Translations under genes and position numbers: made by a program | The notes under the pieces: generated by a model | What the model was told of the DNA's origin: nothing | Seen by the model: only the letters and a program-made list of their open reading frames with translations | Database searches by the model: none | Assembly: GCA_965228415.1 (NCBI GenBank) | Contig: OZ245814.1 | Location: 4,526,001-4,590,000, forward strand | DNA: 64,000 bases | Source: Agaribacillus sp965228415 | GTDB lineage: Bacteria; Bacteroidota; Bacteroidia; Cytophagales; Cyclobacteriaceae | Direction: 5' to 3' | Part shown: in pieces, positions 54,363 to 63,390 of the stretch | Position numbering within the stretch: position 1 is the stretch's first letter | Layout of the letters: the number at the start of each line of letters is the position of its first letter

Positions 54363-54923
54363 ATGGAAAATATTTATACCATCTGGAAGGACGTCTACAA
54401 AAATTTGGAATTTATGTTGGCGACAGATGTAAAAGACACAGAGGCCAGGAAGGATTTGTTGCATGACATTTTCCTAAAGATTCATGCCAACATTACCAGT
54501 CTTAAAAGCCATGAAAAATTGCTGCCATGGGTTCGTCGCATTACGCGCAACGTTATCGCTGATCATTATCGCGCCAGTAAAAAGAATGTTTTTGTATCGG
54601 AGGTGCCTGATATAGCTTCTCCCGATGAGGACTATCTGAATGACAAGATTATCGGCTGCATAATGCCCATGATCGATCAATTGGATGATAAATACCGGGA
54701 AGCCATTTTGCTTAGTGAATTAAGAGGAATCAAGCAAAAGGAAATCGCCAGTAATCTGAATATTTCCTTTTCGGGTGCCAAATCAAGGGTCCAGCGCGGC
54801 AGGAAAAAGTTAAAAGAAATGATACTGCAATGTTGCGAGATAGAAGCTGATATCTACGGCAATATCATCGACTATTCCAAAAGAGAACATTGCGCCCCAA
54901 ATTGTCATCCATCCAAAAAATAA
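54363..54923 (+). CDS. sigZ: ECF sigma factor, SigZ family
   Basis: 186 aa from ATG 54363 (MENIYTIWKDVY); the upstream GTG 54351 is less likely because it leaves only about 10 nt after the predicted transcription start. Region 2 (RKDLLHDIFLKIHANI, WVRRITRNVIADHYR) and region 4 (LDDKYREAILLSELRGIKQKEIA, SGAKSRVQRGRKKLKEM) are clear. The C-terminal tail is rich in cysteine (CCEIEAD, then HCAPNC), a SigZ trait and possible metalloid contact. No anti-sigma gene is adjacent; arsM follows after 70 bases. Confidence 0.9.
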   Translation: MENIYTIWKDVYKNLEFMLATDVKDTEARKDLLHDIFLKIHANITSLKSHEKLLPWVRRITRNVIADHYRASKKNVFVSEVPDIASPDEDYLNDKIIGCIMPMIDQLDDKYREAILLSELRGIKQKEIASNLNISFSGAKSRVQRGRKKLKEMILQCCEIEADIYGNIIDYSKREHCAPNCHPSKK

Positions 54924-54936
54924 TTGCCATGACCGG

Positions 54937-54973
54937 TTTGCGTCTTTTTATAACATCGTCCGTCTCTTAAGTA
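54937..54973 (+). promoter_or_regulatory. Predicted SigZ-type promoter of arsM
   Basis: TTTGCGTC (54937-54944), 16-base spacer, CGTCT (54961-54965), N4, AGTA (54970-54973), matching the element before sigZ at all 17 specified bases and all spacings. CGTCT lies 33 bases before ATG 54994. Confidence 0.65.
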
Positions 54974-54993
54974 GAATCAAAAATTTTAAAATT

Positions 54994-55788
54994 ATGAGCA
55001 ATTACATTAAAGAAGCCATCAAAGAAACATATACCAACGCCCTGGAATCAGATGCTGGCTGTGGGTGTGCTCCCACGTGTTGCAGCCCATCCGATTCAGA
55101 CAGTGGGAGTTTTGCAGAAGATTACAGCCAACTGGAGGGATATAATCCCGATGCTGATTATGGGCTGGGTTGCGGGCTGCCGACGGAATCGGCTTTCATA
55201 AAATCGGGAGATACGGTACTAGACCTTGGTTCCGGTGCCGGAAACGATGTATTTGTCGCCCGGCGAGTAGTCGGCGAAAAAGGTAAGGTGATCGGCATTG
55301 ATATGACCAACGCGATGATAGAAAAAGCCAATGAAAATAAGGCTAAGCTAGGTTATAACAATGTGGAATTTATTCTTGGGGACATTGAGGAAATGCCAAT
55401 ACCATCCAAACAGATTGATGTCGTGATCAGCAACTGCGTACTTAATCTCGTTGAAGATAAGGCCAGGACCTACAAGGAGATCTACCGCGTTCTAAAACCA
55501 CAGGGACGTTTCAGCATCTCCGATGTCGTAGTTACCGGAGCATTGACAAAAGAGATGTCGGCTATAATCGATTTATACGCGGGCTGCGTTGCCGGGGCGA
55601 TGATTAAGGACAATTATCTTGATGTGATCAAAGACGCTGGTTTCAAAGACATCAAGGTAGAGAAAGAAAAAGCTGTTTATCTGCCGGATGATTTTTTGCG
55701 GCGATATTTGACCAAACAGGAATTAAACGAATATCGGGCTACTAATACGGAGGTTTTGAGCATTACTGTTACAGGCTACAAAGATTAG
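54994..55788 (+). CDS. arsM: Arsenite S-adenosylmethionine methyltransferase
   Basis: 264 aa. SAM-binding LDLGSGAGNDV (77-87). The three cysteines used for As(III) binding and methylation in this family are present: Cys60 (GLGCGLP), Cys148 (VISNCVLNL) and Cys198 (YAGCVAGA). The N-terminus has an extra cysteine cluster (CGCAPTCC, 23-30). Methylates arsenite to volatile or less retained forms, cytoplasmic. Preceded by sigZ and its own copy of the predicted SigZ promoter. Confidence 0.94.
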   Translation: MSNYIKEAIKETYTNALESDAGCGCAPTCCSPSDSDSGSFAEDYSQLEGYNPDADYGLGCGLPTESAFIKSGDTVLDLGSGAGNDVFVARRVVGEKGKVIGIDMTNAMIEKANENKAKLGYNNVEFILGDIEEMPIPSKQIDVVISNCVLNLVEDKARTYKEIYRVLKPQGRFSISDVVVTGALTKEMSAIIDLYAGCVAGAMIKDNYLDVIKDAGFKDIKVEKEKAVYLPDDFLRRYLTKQELNEYRATNTEVLSITVTGYKD

Positions 55789-55832
55789 ATAAACCGGCCA
55801 TCAAGTTTAAATGAAATACATTATGCCAAAAG

Positions 55833-55912
55833 ACCCGGTTTTATTTAATTAAAGATTTTAGCCGACTTAATGATCCGCCAGGCAAAGTCGGCTAAAATGA
55901 TTCTAACCGGGT
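55833..55912. terminator. Nested inverted repeat between convergent arsM and the adaptor gene
   Basis: Inner perfect 13-bp stem TTTTAGCCGACTT (55856-55868) with its complement (55885-55897), loop 16 nt; outer 8-bp arms ACCCGGTT (55833-55840) and AACCGGGT (55905-55912). It lies exactly between two converging genes and fits a bidirectional terminator, although the T-tails are short. Confidence 0.6.
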
Positions 55913-55915
55913 TGT

Positions 55916-57712
55916 CTATTTCAACACTTCATCGATATTGCCACAGGTTAACATCTCATCTCCGAAATAAGGGTTTAGAATTTCGTCGGAATTGCTCAAC
56001 CAATAAGCCCCTTTAAAGTCAAAGGCCATCGGACAAAATTGTCGAAATGCTCCCAAGTCTTTTACTTTGAATTCAACAAGCGTAAGGTACAGTTGATCGC
56101 TCAATTGAGACAGCGCTATTCTCGCGACATCAAGCGCCTCCGCTTTCGAAATCATTTCCGTCGCAGATTGAAGCACCTCCAGGTCCTGCATCCATCTGTG
56201 ATGTGCCGTGCCTTTAACCAGCTTCATATCCACCTTTCGCAGCGCCTCGATCAAAACCTGTGACATTTGACCGGCTTTTTTAACATCACTCTCAATCAAT
56301 GCGTCCTTAACCGGCAGGTACGCTTCAAAGACATGTTTCAGCTGATTTTTGAAAGAATCTTTTACATCAAAATTGTTGTTAGAAACACTTCCTTCGGCTT
56401 GATTATTTTTTTTCGCAGGCGTTTGTCGCATAGCACCATGGCTGTGAATTTCTGCGGTCTTTGTAGCCTGCGGATTCATCATACTGGCCTTACCCTGGAG
56501 CTGGGCGGCGGCATCAATTTTAAAGACCCCGTTGGTTGCTACCTCCTCGCCTTCAACTAAACCGGATTGTACCACGTAATAGGCCCCGGCATCCGCTCCC
56601 AGTTCGATCTCCCGAAATTGAAATGTCGGCTGCTCGTACCGGGGTTGCTTGATATATACAATTGCCCGTTTACCTGTCCAGAGTACGGCAGATTTTGGAA
56701 TTATTAATGAGGAATCGGCACCCCGAAGCTTTGCATGTACAATGCCCTCTACAAACATCTCCGGTTTTAATTGATTGTCCGGGTTGGCCAATTCGGCCCT
56801 GATGGATACCGTACGGGTTTGTTTACTGGCTACCGGGTCAATGAAGGAGATGACACTTTTTAATTGTTGGCCGGGAAGTGAAGGGATCCGGAACGAGATT
56901 GAGTCCCCTTTGGCTATCCACGGCAAATCATTTTCATAAACTTCAAAAAGAACCCAAACATGACTGAGGTCTGCAATTTCAAACATGATCATGCCGTCCA
57001 TAACATGTTCACCTTCCGATATGTTTTTACGCTGTATGGTTCCGGAACGATCGGCGTAAACATCAAAATAGAATTGCGGTTCGCCTTTTTTAATAATGCT
57101 ATTGATTTGACTATCGGTAAGTTTCCAAAGTTCCAGCTTGTGTATGGCTGCCTGGTAAAAGGACGGATTGGAATCTTTAAGCTTGATCGCCTCAAATAGT
57201 TCTTTTTGTGCTGTAACCAGATCAGGAGAATACAGGGTGGCCAGCTTTTGACCTTTTTTTATGTATTGTCCTGTAAAGTCAGCATACAATCTCTCGACCC
57301 TGCCATCAAAATGGGCGGTAACCGAAAATAGCCTTCTTTCATCGGGATTTACTACACCCTGTAGTTTTATTGTCTTTGTAAAAGCACCGGCCGATACTTT
57401 AACCGTCTGAATGTTTGCCAGCTGCATGGCCGCTTCCGTCATTTGTATCTCATTATTTCCTACAGTCTCCGGAAGTGTAGAAACCGGTACCAAATCCATC
57501 CCACAGATCGGACATTGTCCCTTTTCTTTTTCTCTGATCTGCGGATGCATCGAACAGGTCCATATCTCCGCTACCGTGCTGTGCCCATGGCCCTGATGAG
57601 AGGATGTGTGTGTTTCCGGTGGGGAAGAGTCGTTGATGAGCCAGCCAAACAGCCCTCCAACAATAACCAGGCTTAAATATATTCCAATTTTTTTGAGATT
57701 TATCTTTTTCAT
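55916..57712 (-). CDS. CusB-like RND adaptor with metal-binding and DUF3347 domains
   Basis: 598 aa. N-terminal membrane anchor (10-27), His-rich patch (HTSSHQGHGH), then a heavy-metal-binding domain (51-77: WTCSMHP...CPICGMDL). The membrane fusion body follows: barrel-sandwich (VTAHFDGRVERLYADFTGQYIKKGQKL region), beta-barrel and membrane-proximal domain. The C-terminal 165 residues match DUF3347, seen in copper-resistance adaptors, with FCPMAFDFKGAYWLS near the end. It links the CusA-like pump to TolC in the periplasm. Last gene of the operon, 94 bases after tolC. Confidence 0.92.
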   Translation of the reverse strand: MKKINLKKIGIYLSLVIVGGLFGWLINDSSPPETHTSSHQGHGHSTVAEIWTCSMHPQIREKEKGQCPICGMDLVPVSTLPETVGNNEIQMTEAAMQLANIQTVKVSAGAFTKTIKLQGVVNPDERRLFSVTAHFDGRVERLYADFTGQYIKKGQKLATLYSPDLVTAQKELFEAIKLKDSNPSFYQAAIHKLELWKLTDSQINSIIKKGEPQFYFDVYADRSGTIQRKNISEGEHVMDGMIMFEIADLSHVWVLFEVYENDLPWIAKGDSISFRIPSLPGQQLKSVISFIDPVASKQTRTVSIRAELANPDNQLKPEMFVEGIVHAKLRGADSSLIIPKSAVLWTGKRAIVYIKQPRYEQPTFQFREIELGADAGAYYVVQSGLVEGEEVATNGVFKIDAAAQLQGKASMMNPQATKTAEIHSHGAMRQTPAKKNNQAEGSVSNNNFDVKDSFKNQLKHVFEAYLPVKDALIESDVKKAGQMSQVLIEALRKVDMKLVKGTAHHRWMQDLEVLQSATEMISKAEALDVARIALSQLSDQLYLTLVEFKVKDLGAFRQFCPMAFDFKGAYWLSNSDEILNPYFGDEMLTCGNIDEVLK

Positions 57713-57806
57713 AGTGTTGATCCTTTTACGGCCACCAGCGTCTTGTCGGGTGATAAACCAACAATCGCCGTAAACCTTATTATCTTAGAAATTTTCACAC
57801 ATCTGC

Positions 57807-59042
57807 TCATTGTCCTGTTAAATAATCAATGTTGTATACCGCTTTATTCACATCCACCCGGGCCTTCACGATTTCAAGCTGGTAGGTTAAAAGCTTTCTT
57901 TCCATACGCAAAACCTCCTCAAAACCGGTCTTCCCGGTGCTGAATTCGGTTTGCAAAAGTAGTAGTGATTGCCTGGCCAGATTGTGTAACCGTTGATAGA
58001 GTGTTAGCCTTCTGCTGGCATCCAAATGTCTGGCGATAAAAACCTGTAACGCTGTTGCCAGCCGGTTCGATTCTTCTTCCAACTGATGCTCCAGGCTTTC
58101 TTTCTGCAATACCGCCTGCCGTTTCATTGCCCGATATTTCTTACGGTACAAAGGGACGTTCAGGCCCAACTGCGGAAGCAGAAAGGCATCCTGTCCATTA
58201 TCCGGAATATCCACATCCGAGCGTTCACCAATATTGATAAAGCTCATTCCCAAGGTAAAGGACGGTTTACCCATAAGCCCGGCTACCTCCACAGCTTTAT
58301 CCCGGGCTGCTGTCTGAAGTCGCAAATGTTGCAGCTGACGGTTGTTTGAAATGATGCTATCGTAAAACGATTCACTGATACCACTTAACTGCTCTTCCCG
58401 GAGTGTGTCGGAGAATTCAGGCAGCTTATCGAGCTGCGCATTCAACAGATTTTTAAAGTTTTCAAATTCCACCTGTTGACTGTCATCCAGGAAAGCCAGC
58501 TCCTGCTGTAACTCCTGCTCCTCCATTTCCACCCTGAGTACATTGACAAAGCCTGTCCGGCCACTCTCAAAGTTTACGCGTGCCAGTTCTTTAAAGGACT
58601 GCAGTAACAGCAGGTTTTCCTTTATCAGCGATTTTGATGTAAAAATAAAGTACAGCTGGGTATACGAGGTTTTTACTTCCTTGAAAAGCTGCAGTTTTTT
58701 ATCTTCAAAGCTTTTAAGCCTGGCTTCTGCCAATTGGGCAGCCATATCTCCCTGGGCTTTCAGCGTTCCAAACCATGGAAAAGCCTGGCTTACCGCCAAT
58801 TTAGCCCGCTGCGGTCCCACCCTTGTCTCTATTGGCTGTAAAAAAAGGTCGAAGGTTATCTTAGGATCCGGCATGGCTTTCGCCTGTGGGATCTGTTCCA
58901 TGGCAGCCAGGTACTGATTGAATTCAGCCTTTAAACCAGGATTATTCTCAGCGGCCTTCTTAAGGTAATAAGCCGGATAATCCTGGCCGCAGCTCCAACG
59001 TGCCAACAGCAACAATATGATAAATATAATCTTACTTTTCAT
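57807..59042 (-). CDS. TolC-family outer-membrane efflux protein
   Basis: 411 aa from ATG 59042 (MKSKIIFIILLLLARWSCGQ signal). The longer ORF upstream runs through the end of the pump gene. Typical OEP repeats: LAEARLKSFEDKKLQLFKEVKTSYTQLYF and the second LLLLQTEFSTGKTGFEEVLRMERKLL. Lacks a standard lipobox; the SC of the signal region is not followed by a canonical context. It forms the outer-membrane channel of the efflux system. Start overlaps the pump stop by 11 bases, showing tight coupling. Confidence 0.9.
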   Translation of the reverse strand: MKSKIIFIILLLLARWSCGQDYPAYYLKKAAENNPGLKAEFNQYLAAMEQIPQAKAMPDPKITFDLFLQPIETRVGPQRAKLAVSQAFPWFGTLKAQGDMAAQLAEARLKSFEDKKLQLFKEVKTSYTQLYFIFTSKSLIKENLLLLQSFKELARVNFESGRTGFVNVLRVEMEEQELQQELAFLDDSQQVEFENFKNLLNAQLDKLPEFSDTLREEQLSGISESFYDSIISNNRQLQHLRLQTAARDKAVEVAGLMGKPSFTLGMSFINIGERSDVDIPDNGQDAFLLPQLGLNVPLYRKKYRAMKRQAVLQKESLEHQLEEESNRLATALQVFIARHLDASRRLTLYQRLHNLARQSLLLLQTEFSTGKTGFEEVLRMERKLLTYQLEIVKARVDVNKAVYNIDYLTGQ

Positions 59043-62000
59043 TGTCTTTTCCTTTAAGTTGATATTCCTGCCACATACAGTAAAGCACTGGTACAATAAA
59101 TACGGTAATGACCTGTACCACCATACCACCAAATATTGGTATCGACATGGGTATCATGATGTCAGATCCTTTTCCCGTAGCGGTGAATATGGGCAAAAGC
59201 GCAATCATAGTGGTTGCTGTGGTCATCATGGCAGGTTTTATTCTAAGCCTTCCGGCATGCAATACGGCATGTCTGATTTTATCCGTATCATTGGGCATTT
59301 GCTTTTGAAATGTTTGGTTCAGATAGGTGGTCATGAGTACACCGTTGTCAGAGGCCACACCAAACAGGGCAATGAAGCCTACCCAAACAGCGACACTTAG
59401 GTTTATCTTACTGACATGGAAAAGGTCGCGCATCCCTTCTCCAAACAATGTAAAATTCAAAAACCATCCCTGCCCATAAAGCCATATCAAAATAAATCCT
59501 CCTGCAAAGGCTACAAAAACCCCGGAGAATACCATCAGCGCAGGTTGCAATTTGCCAAACTGAAAATATAGGATCATCAAAATGATCAGAAGGCTAATGG
59601 GTATTACCACAGCCAACCGGTTGGTAGCTCTTACCTGGTTCTCATAGTTTCCGGCAAACTGGTAAGAAACCCCTGGCGGTAATGCAAACGACCCATCCTT
59701 GATTTTGGCAGACAGGAATTCCAGGGCGTTTTCAACTACATCTACTTCCGCGTAGCCATCCAGTTTATCCAGGATAACATAACTGACAAGAAATGTATGT
59801 TCACTTTTTATATGTTGCGGTCCGCGTACATATTGAATCTGTGCCAATTCTTCCAAAGGGACCTGTATTCCCGATGGTGTTGGAATCAGAATGTCTTTCA
59901 AATCATTTGGATTATTTCGTAACTCCCTCGCATACCTGACCCTCACAGGGTATCTTTCTCGGCCTTCCACTGTTGACGTCAACTGATTGCCACCAATAGC
60001 AACACCCAGATAGGTCTGCATATCCTCAATGCTTAGGCCATATCTCGCGATTGCCCTTCTATTGATATTGATTTCCAGGTAAGGTTTTCCAACTACGCGA
60101 TCGGCAAAAACGGAGGAAGGTTCAACACCAGGTACCTGCTTTAGAAGTTCTTCCATTTGTAATCCTACCGCCTCGATGGTAGCCAGGTCCGGACCAAAAA
60201 TTTTCATACCAATCGGTGCCCGCATGCCTGTTGAAAGCATGATCAGGCGGGTGGCGATTGGTTGAAGTCTGGGCGCAGAGGTCATCCCCGGAATATTGGT
60301 GGTTTTAACAATTTCATTCCAAATGTCGTCCGGAGATTTAATGTGGCTTCGCCATTGCCGGAAGTATTTTCCTTTGGGATCTTCAATGAGCTGGCCTGTA
60401 TCGAAGGTAGCGAGATTGTCCGTTTCGGGATCAAATGTCTCTCCGTTTTTTAAGGAGAATTTCTGCCCATCACTCATCTTGAAGCGTAGCTTCCGGCCAT
60501 TTTGATCCAAAACGTATTCCGGTTTGTAGTTCACCGTATTTTCAAACATTGATATGGGAGCGGGATCCAGGGCAGAGGCCACGCGTCCCCACTTGCCAAC
60601 GGTGAGGTCTACCTCGGGAATAGCGGTAACGCGCTGGTCTAAAAGTTGGATAGTTTCAATATTTTCAGATACGCCTGAATGAGGCATGTTACTTGGCATC
60701 AGAAGATAAGATCCTTCGTCCAGCGGCGGCATAAACTCTTTCCCCACACCGGGAAAAATGTTTTCCATATGAGCCCAAAACCCGGTTTGCCTGACATTCC
60801 AATTAACTGTTTCGGCAGCCTTGCCAATAAACCCGAACACTTTATCGAATCCTTGCCAGGACAAAAACCCCAATACTAAAATCAACAGTGGCATGCTTAA
60901 AAATGGCCACTTATGGTTCAGGCACCAGCTAAGCATGTGCGAATAATATTTAACGGTAGCTAATAAAATCAGCAAAATGATGAGAATGACAAAGGCCACA
61001 AAAATAAAGTTGGCAAACCAGGAGTGACCGGCACCCAAAGGCAACCACGTCTTGGAAAGTAAATATAGAACGGCGATCAGCAGGATTCCCATATTGATAT
61101 AGTCCGGCCATTTAACCCATTTAGCAGGCCATTTTTCCGACAAAAAATTGTTTATTCCAATAGCCATCAACGCTATTCCCGCCCAGATAGCTACAGGGAG
61201 TAATGGTATACCCGCAAGCACCAGTGCTGCATTCCAGACCTTCTTAAATTTTCCTTTTTCAAAATTTAAAGAGAAAACCGAATGCGCAAAGGCTGGAATC
61301 ACTACTAAACCAAAAAACAATGCCGCCAGCAATGCAAATGTTTTTGTAAAAGCAAGTGGGCCAAAAAGCTTTCCTTCCTGTGCCTGCAAGGCAAATACCG
61401 GAAGAAAGCTTACTACCGTTGTAGCCAGGGCTGTGATCACGGCAGAAGCAACCTCTTTCGTAGCTTCATAAATAACCTCCCGTTTTTCATGACCCTTTTT
61501 GTCTTTATTGTCAGGCATTCTCAGATGTCTGACAATATTTTCGGTGAAGACAATGCCCACATCAACCATGACACCTATGGCTATGGCAATCCCCGATAGC
61601 GCCACAATATTGGCCGCCACACCCAGATAGCGCATGGCTACAAACGTCATGAGCACACCAATTGGCAGCAGGCTGGATATCAGGATAGAGGCTCTGAGAT
61701 TAAGTACCAAAATGATAACCACAATCAAACTCACCAGGATTTCAAGTGTCAGTGCCTCTTCCAGCGTGCCAAGGGTTTCCATGATAAGTCCTGACCTGTC
61801 GTAGAAGGGAATGACAGTAACTTTGGAGATGGTACCATCCGCCAAAGTTTTGGTGGGTAAGCCTGGAGCTATCTCACTGATTTTGGCCTTGACATTGTCA
61901 ATTACCTCCATTGGATTTGAGCCGTACCGGGCCACCACCACCGCACCAACGGCCTCGGCACCAGCTTTATCAAGACCACCTCTGCGGCTGGCGGGACCGA

Positions 62001-62850
62001 GCTGCACCCTGGCAACGTCTTTGATTCGAACAGGGATATTATCCCTGGCTACAACTACCGACTCCTCCAGATCATGGATGTTCTTTATGTATCCCAATCC
62101 TCTGACAAGATATTCCGCCCTGTTAAATTCTATGGTTCTTGCCCCCACATCCAGGTTGGCCTTTTTGACAGCATTCATGATAGCGGCAATGTCCACGCCA
62201 TAACTTTTCATGGCTACCGGATCAACATCCACCTGATATTCCTTTACGTAACCGCCGATAGATGCCACCTCGGCAACACCGGCAGCAGCAGAAAGACTGT
62301 ATTTCACATAATAATCCTGAATAGAGCGAAGTTCCTGAGGGTCCCAGCCGCCCGTTGGATTGCCCTGGTTATCCCTTCCTTCCAGGGTATACCAAAAGAC
62401 CTGTCCCAATGCCGTAGCATCCGGACCAAGCGCCGGCCGGACGCCATTGGGTATGGTGCCGACAGGCAGGGAGTTCAGTTTCTCAAGGACTCTCGACCGG
62501 CTCCAGTAAAAGTCCACATCGTCGTCGAAAATGAGGTAAATACTTGATAACCCAAATATGGAGTTACCCCGAATGGTTTTCACACCGGGAATTCCAAGCA
62601 GCGCCGTAGTTAACGGATAGGTAATTTGATTGTCTACATCCTGCGGTGAACGCCCCGGCCATTCCGTAAATACGATCTGTTGATTTTCACCAATATTTGG
62701 AATGGCATCAACAGGTACAGGATCTCTTGGTATTCCGGTGATTTGCCAGTTGAAGGGCGCAACGGACACGCCCCAGGCAATCAACGTCACGGTTAAAAGC
62801 ACCGTAACAGGTTTATTCTCTAAGAAAAATTTAATAATACGATTAAGCAT
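59032..62850 (-). CDS. CusA/CzcA-family heavy-metal RND efflux pump
   Basis: 1272 aa, about 200 longer than E. coli CusA. N-terminal helix, first periplasmic domain (EWPGRSPQDVDNQITYPL, PDATALGQVFWYTL), helices 2-6 with SGIAIAIGVMVDVGIVFTENI, an inserted region with extra helices (about 520-680: AALVLAGIPLLPVAIWAG, INMGILLIAVLYLL, LIILLILLATVKYY), then the second periplasmic domain and the final helices. Methionines at MPSNMP, SMFENT and IMLSTGM lie near the Cu(I)/Ag(I) path of CusA. This favours copper or silver but does not prove it. The inserted helices are a known feature of many Bacteroidota members. Confidence 0.93.
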   Translation of the reverse strand: MLNRIIKFFLENKPVTVLLTVTLIAWGVSVAPFNWQITGIPRDPVPVDAIPNIGENQQIVFTEWPGRSPQDVDNQITYPLTTALLGIPGVKTIRGNSIFGLSSIYLIFDDDVDFYWSRSRVLEKLNSLPVGTIPNGVRPALGPDATALGQVFWYTLEGRDNQGNPTGGWDPQELRSIQDYYVKYSLSAAAGVAEVASIGGYVKEYQVDVDPVAMKSYGVDIAAIMNAVKKANLDVGARTIEFNRAEYLVRGLGYIKNIHDLEESVVVARDNIPVRIKDVARVQLGPASRRGGLDKAGAEAVGAVVVARYGSNPMEVIDNVKAKISEIAPGLPTKTLADGTISKVTVIPFYDRSGLIMETLGTLEEALTLEILVSLIVVIILVLNLRASILISSLLPIGVLMTFVAMRYLGVAANIVALSGIAIAIGVMVDVGIVFTENIVRHLRMPDNKDKKGHEKREVIYEATKEVASAVITALATTVVSFLPVFALQAQEGKLFGPLAFTKTFALLAALFFGLVVIPAFAHSVFSLNFEKGKFKKVWNAALVLAGIPLLPVAIWAGIALMAIGINNFLSEKWPAKWVKWPDYINMGILLIAVLYLLSKTWLPLGAGHSWFANFIFVAFVILIILLILLATVKYYSHMLSWCLNHKWPFLSMPLLILVLGFLSWQGFDKVFGFIGKAAETVNWNVRQTGFWAHMENIFPGVGKEFMPPLDEGSYLLMPSNMPHSGVSENIETIQLLDQRVTAIPEVDLTVGKWGRVASALDPAPISMFENTVNYKPEYVLDQNGRKLRFKMSDGQKFSLKNGETFDPETDNLATFDTGQLIEDPKGKYFRQWRSHIKSPDDIWNEIVKTTNIPGMTSAPRLQPIATRLIMLSTGMRAPIGMKIFGPDLATIEAVGLQMEELLKQVPGVEPSSVFADRVVGKPYLEININRRAIARYGLSIEDMQTYLGVAIGGNQLTSTVEGRERYPVRVRYARELRNNPNDLKDILIPTPSGIQVPLEELAQIQYVRGPQHIKSEHTFLVSYVILDKLDGYAEVDVVENALEFLSAKIKDGSFALPPGVSYQFAGNYENQVRATNRLAVVIPISLLIILMILYFQFGKLQPALMVFSGVFVAFAGGFILIWLYGQGWFLNFTLFGEGMRDLFHVSKINLSVAVWVGFIALFGVASDNGVLMTTYLNQTFQKQMPNDTDKIRHAVLHAGRLRIKPAMMTTATTMIALLPIFTATGKGSDIMIPMSIPIFGGMVVQVITVFIVPVLYCMWQEYQLKGKDNEK

Positions 62851-62934
62851 AACATCGCGCCGTGTTTAGATGCACAAATGATTTAAGGGGAAATCACCCC
62901 TGATCTGCCCAAGGCAGTATAAGAATGTTATGAC

Positions 62935-63342
62935 TTAAAGAAGAAAAGATTGAACCAGTATGGGTATATCCAGATCAATCAAGGGGGGCTTATAATTTAA
63001 GTAGGAAGAACGACTTATAATTAGTGAAATAAAGTCAAAATCGACAGTAAGAGGATGGCTCACAGCAAAAGGATGCCAGGTGGGCGACAAATCAAAACCA
63101 AAAGTAACTTTGTTTAAATCCGTTACTTTCAATTCTTCGCTTACATCTTCGCAACAGCTTTTCGCGCATGACTTCTCATCTCCTTCCATAGCCATTTCAG
63201 GCATGCACGATTCCGCCTTGTGGAAAACAGCCATACTCTTCAACCTGCCCATGCAGTAGTGCTTGTTCAGCGTTATGCCGCTGGTTGTAAGCAACAATAA
63301 CAAGGCAAGCAGTATATTCGCTATTTTCTTAAAAACTTTCAT
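62935..63342 (-). CDS. HYC_CC_PP family exported protein
   Basis: 135 aa. Signal peptide (ILLALLLLLTTSG), then the family's three marks: HYC (KHYCMG), CC (KSCCED) and PP (YKPPLIDLDIPILVQSFLL at the C-terminus). Extra Cys, Met and His residues (CMPEMAMEGDEKSCAKSC) suit copper binding. Such proteins are frequently encoded beside RND metal pumps in Bacteroidota; function unknown. It lies 84 bases upstream of the pump gene. Confidence 0.87.
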   Translation of the reverse strand: MKVFKKIANILLALLLLLTTSGITLNKHYCMGRLKSMAVFHKAESCMPEMAMEGDEKSCAKSCCEDVSEELKVTDLNKVTFGFDLSPTWHPFAVSHPLTVDFDFISLIISRSSYLNYKPPLIDLDIPILVQSFLL

Positions 63343-63390
63343 CGTCTACTTAAAGGTACAAAAAAAAGCTATACCATGCCGGTTGATGTA

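Noticed and set aside
59043..59132. N-terminal extension of the TolC protein
   Set aside because: Lies inside the pump gene; the signal peptide begins at ATG 59042.
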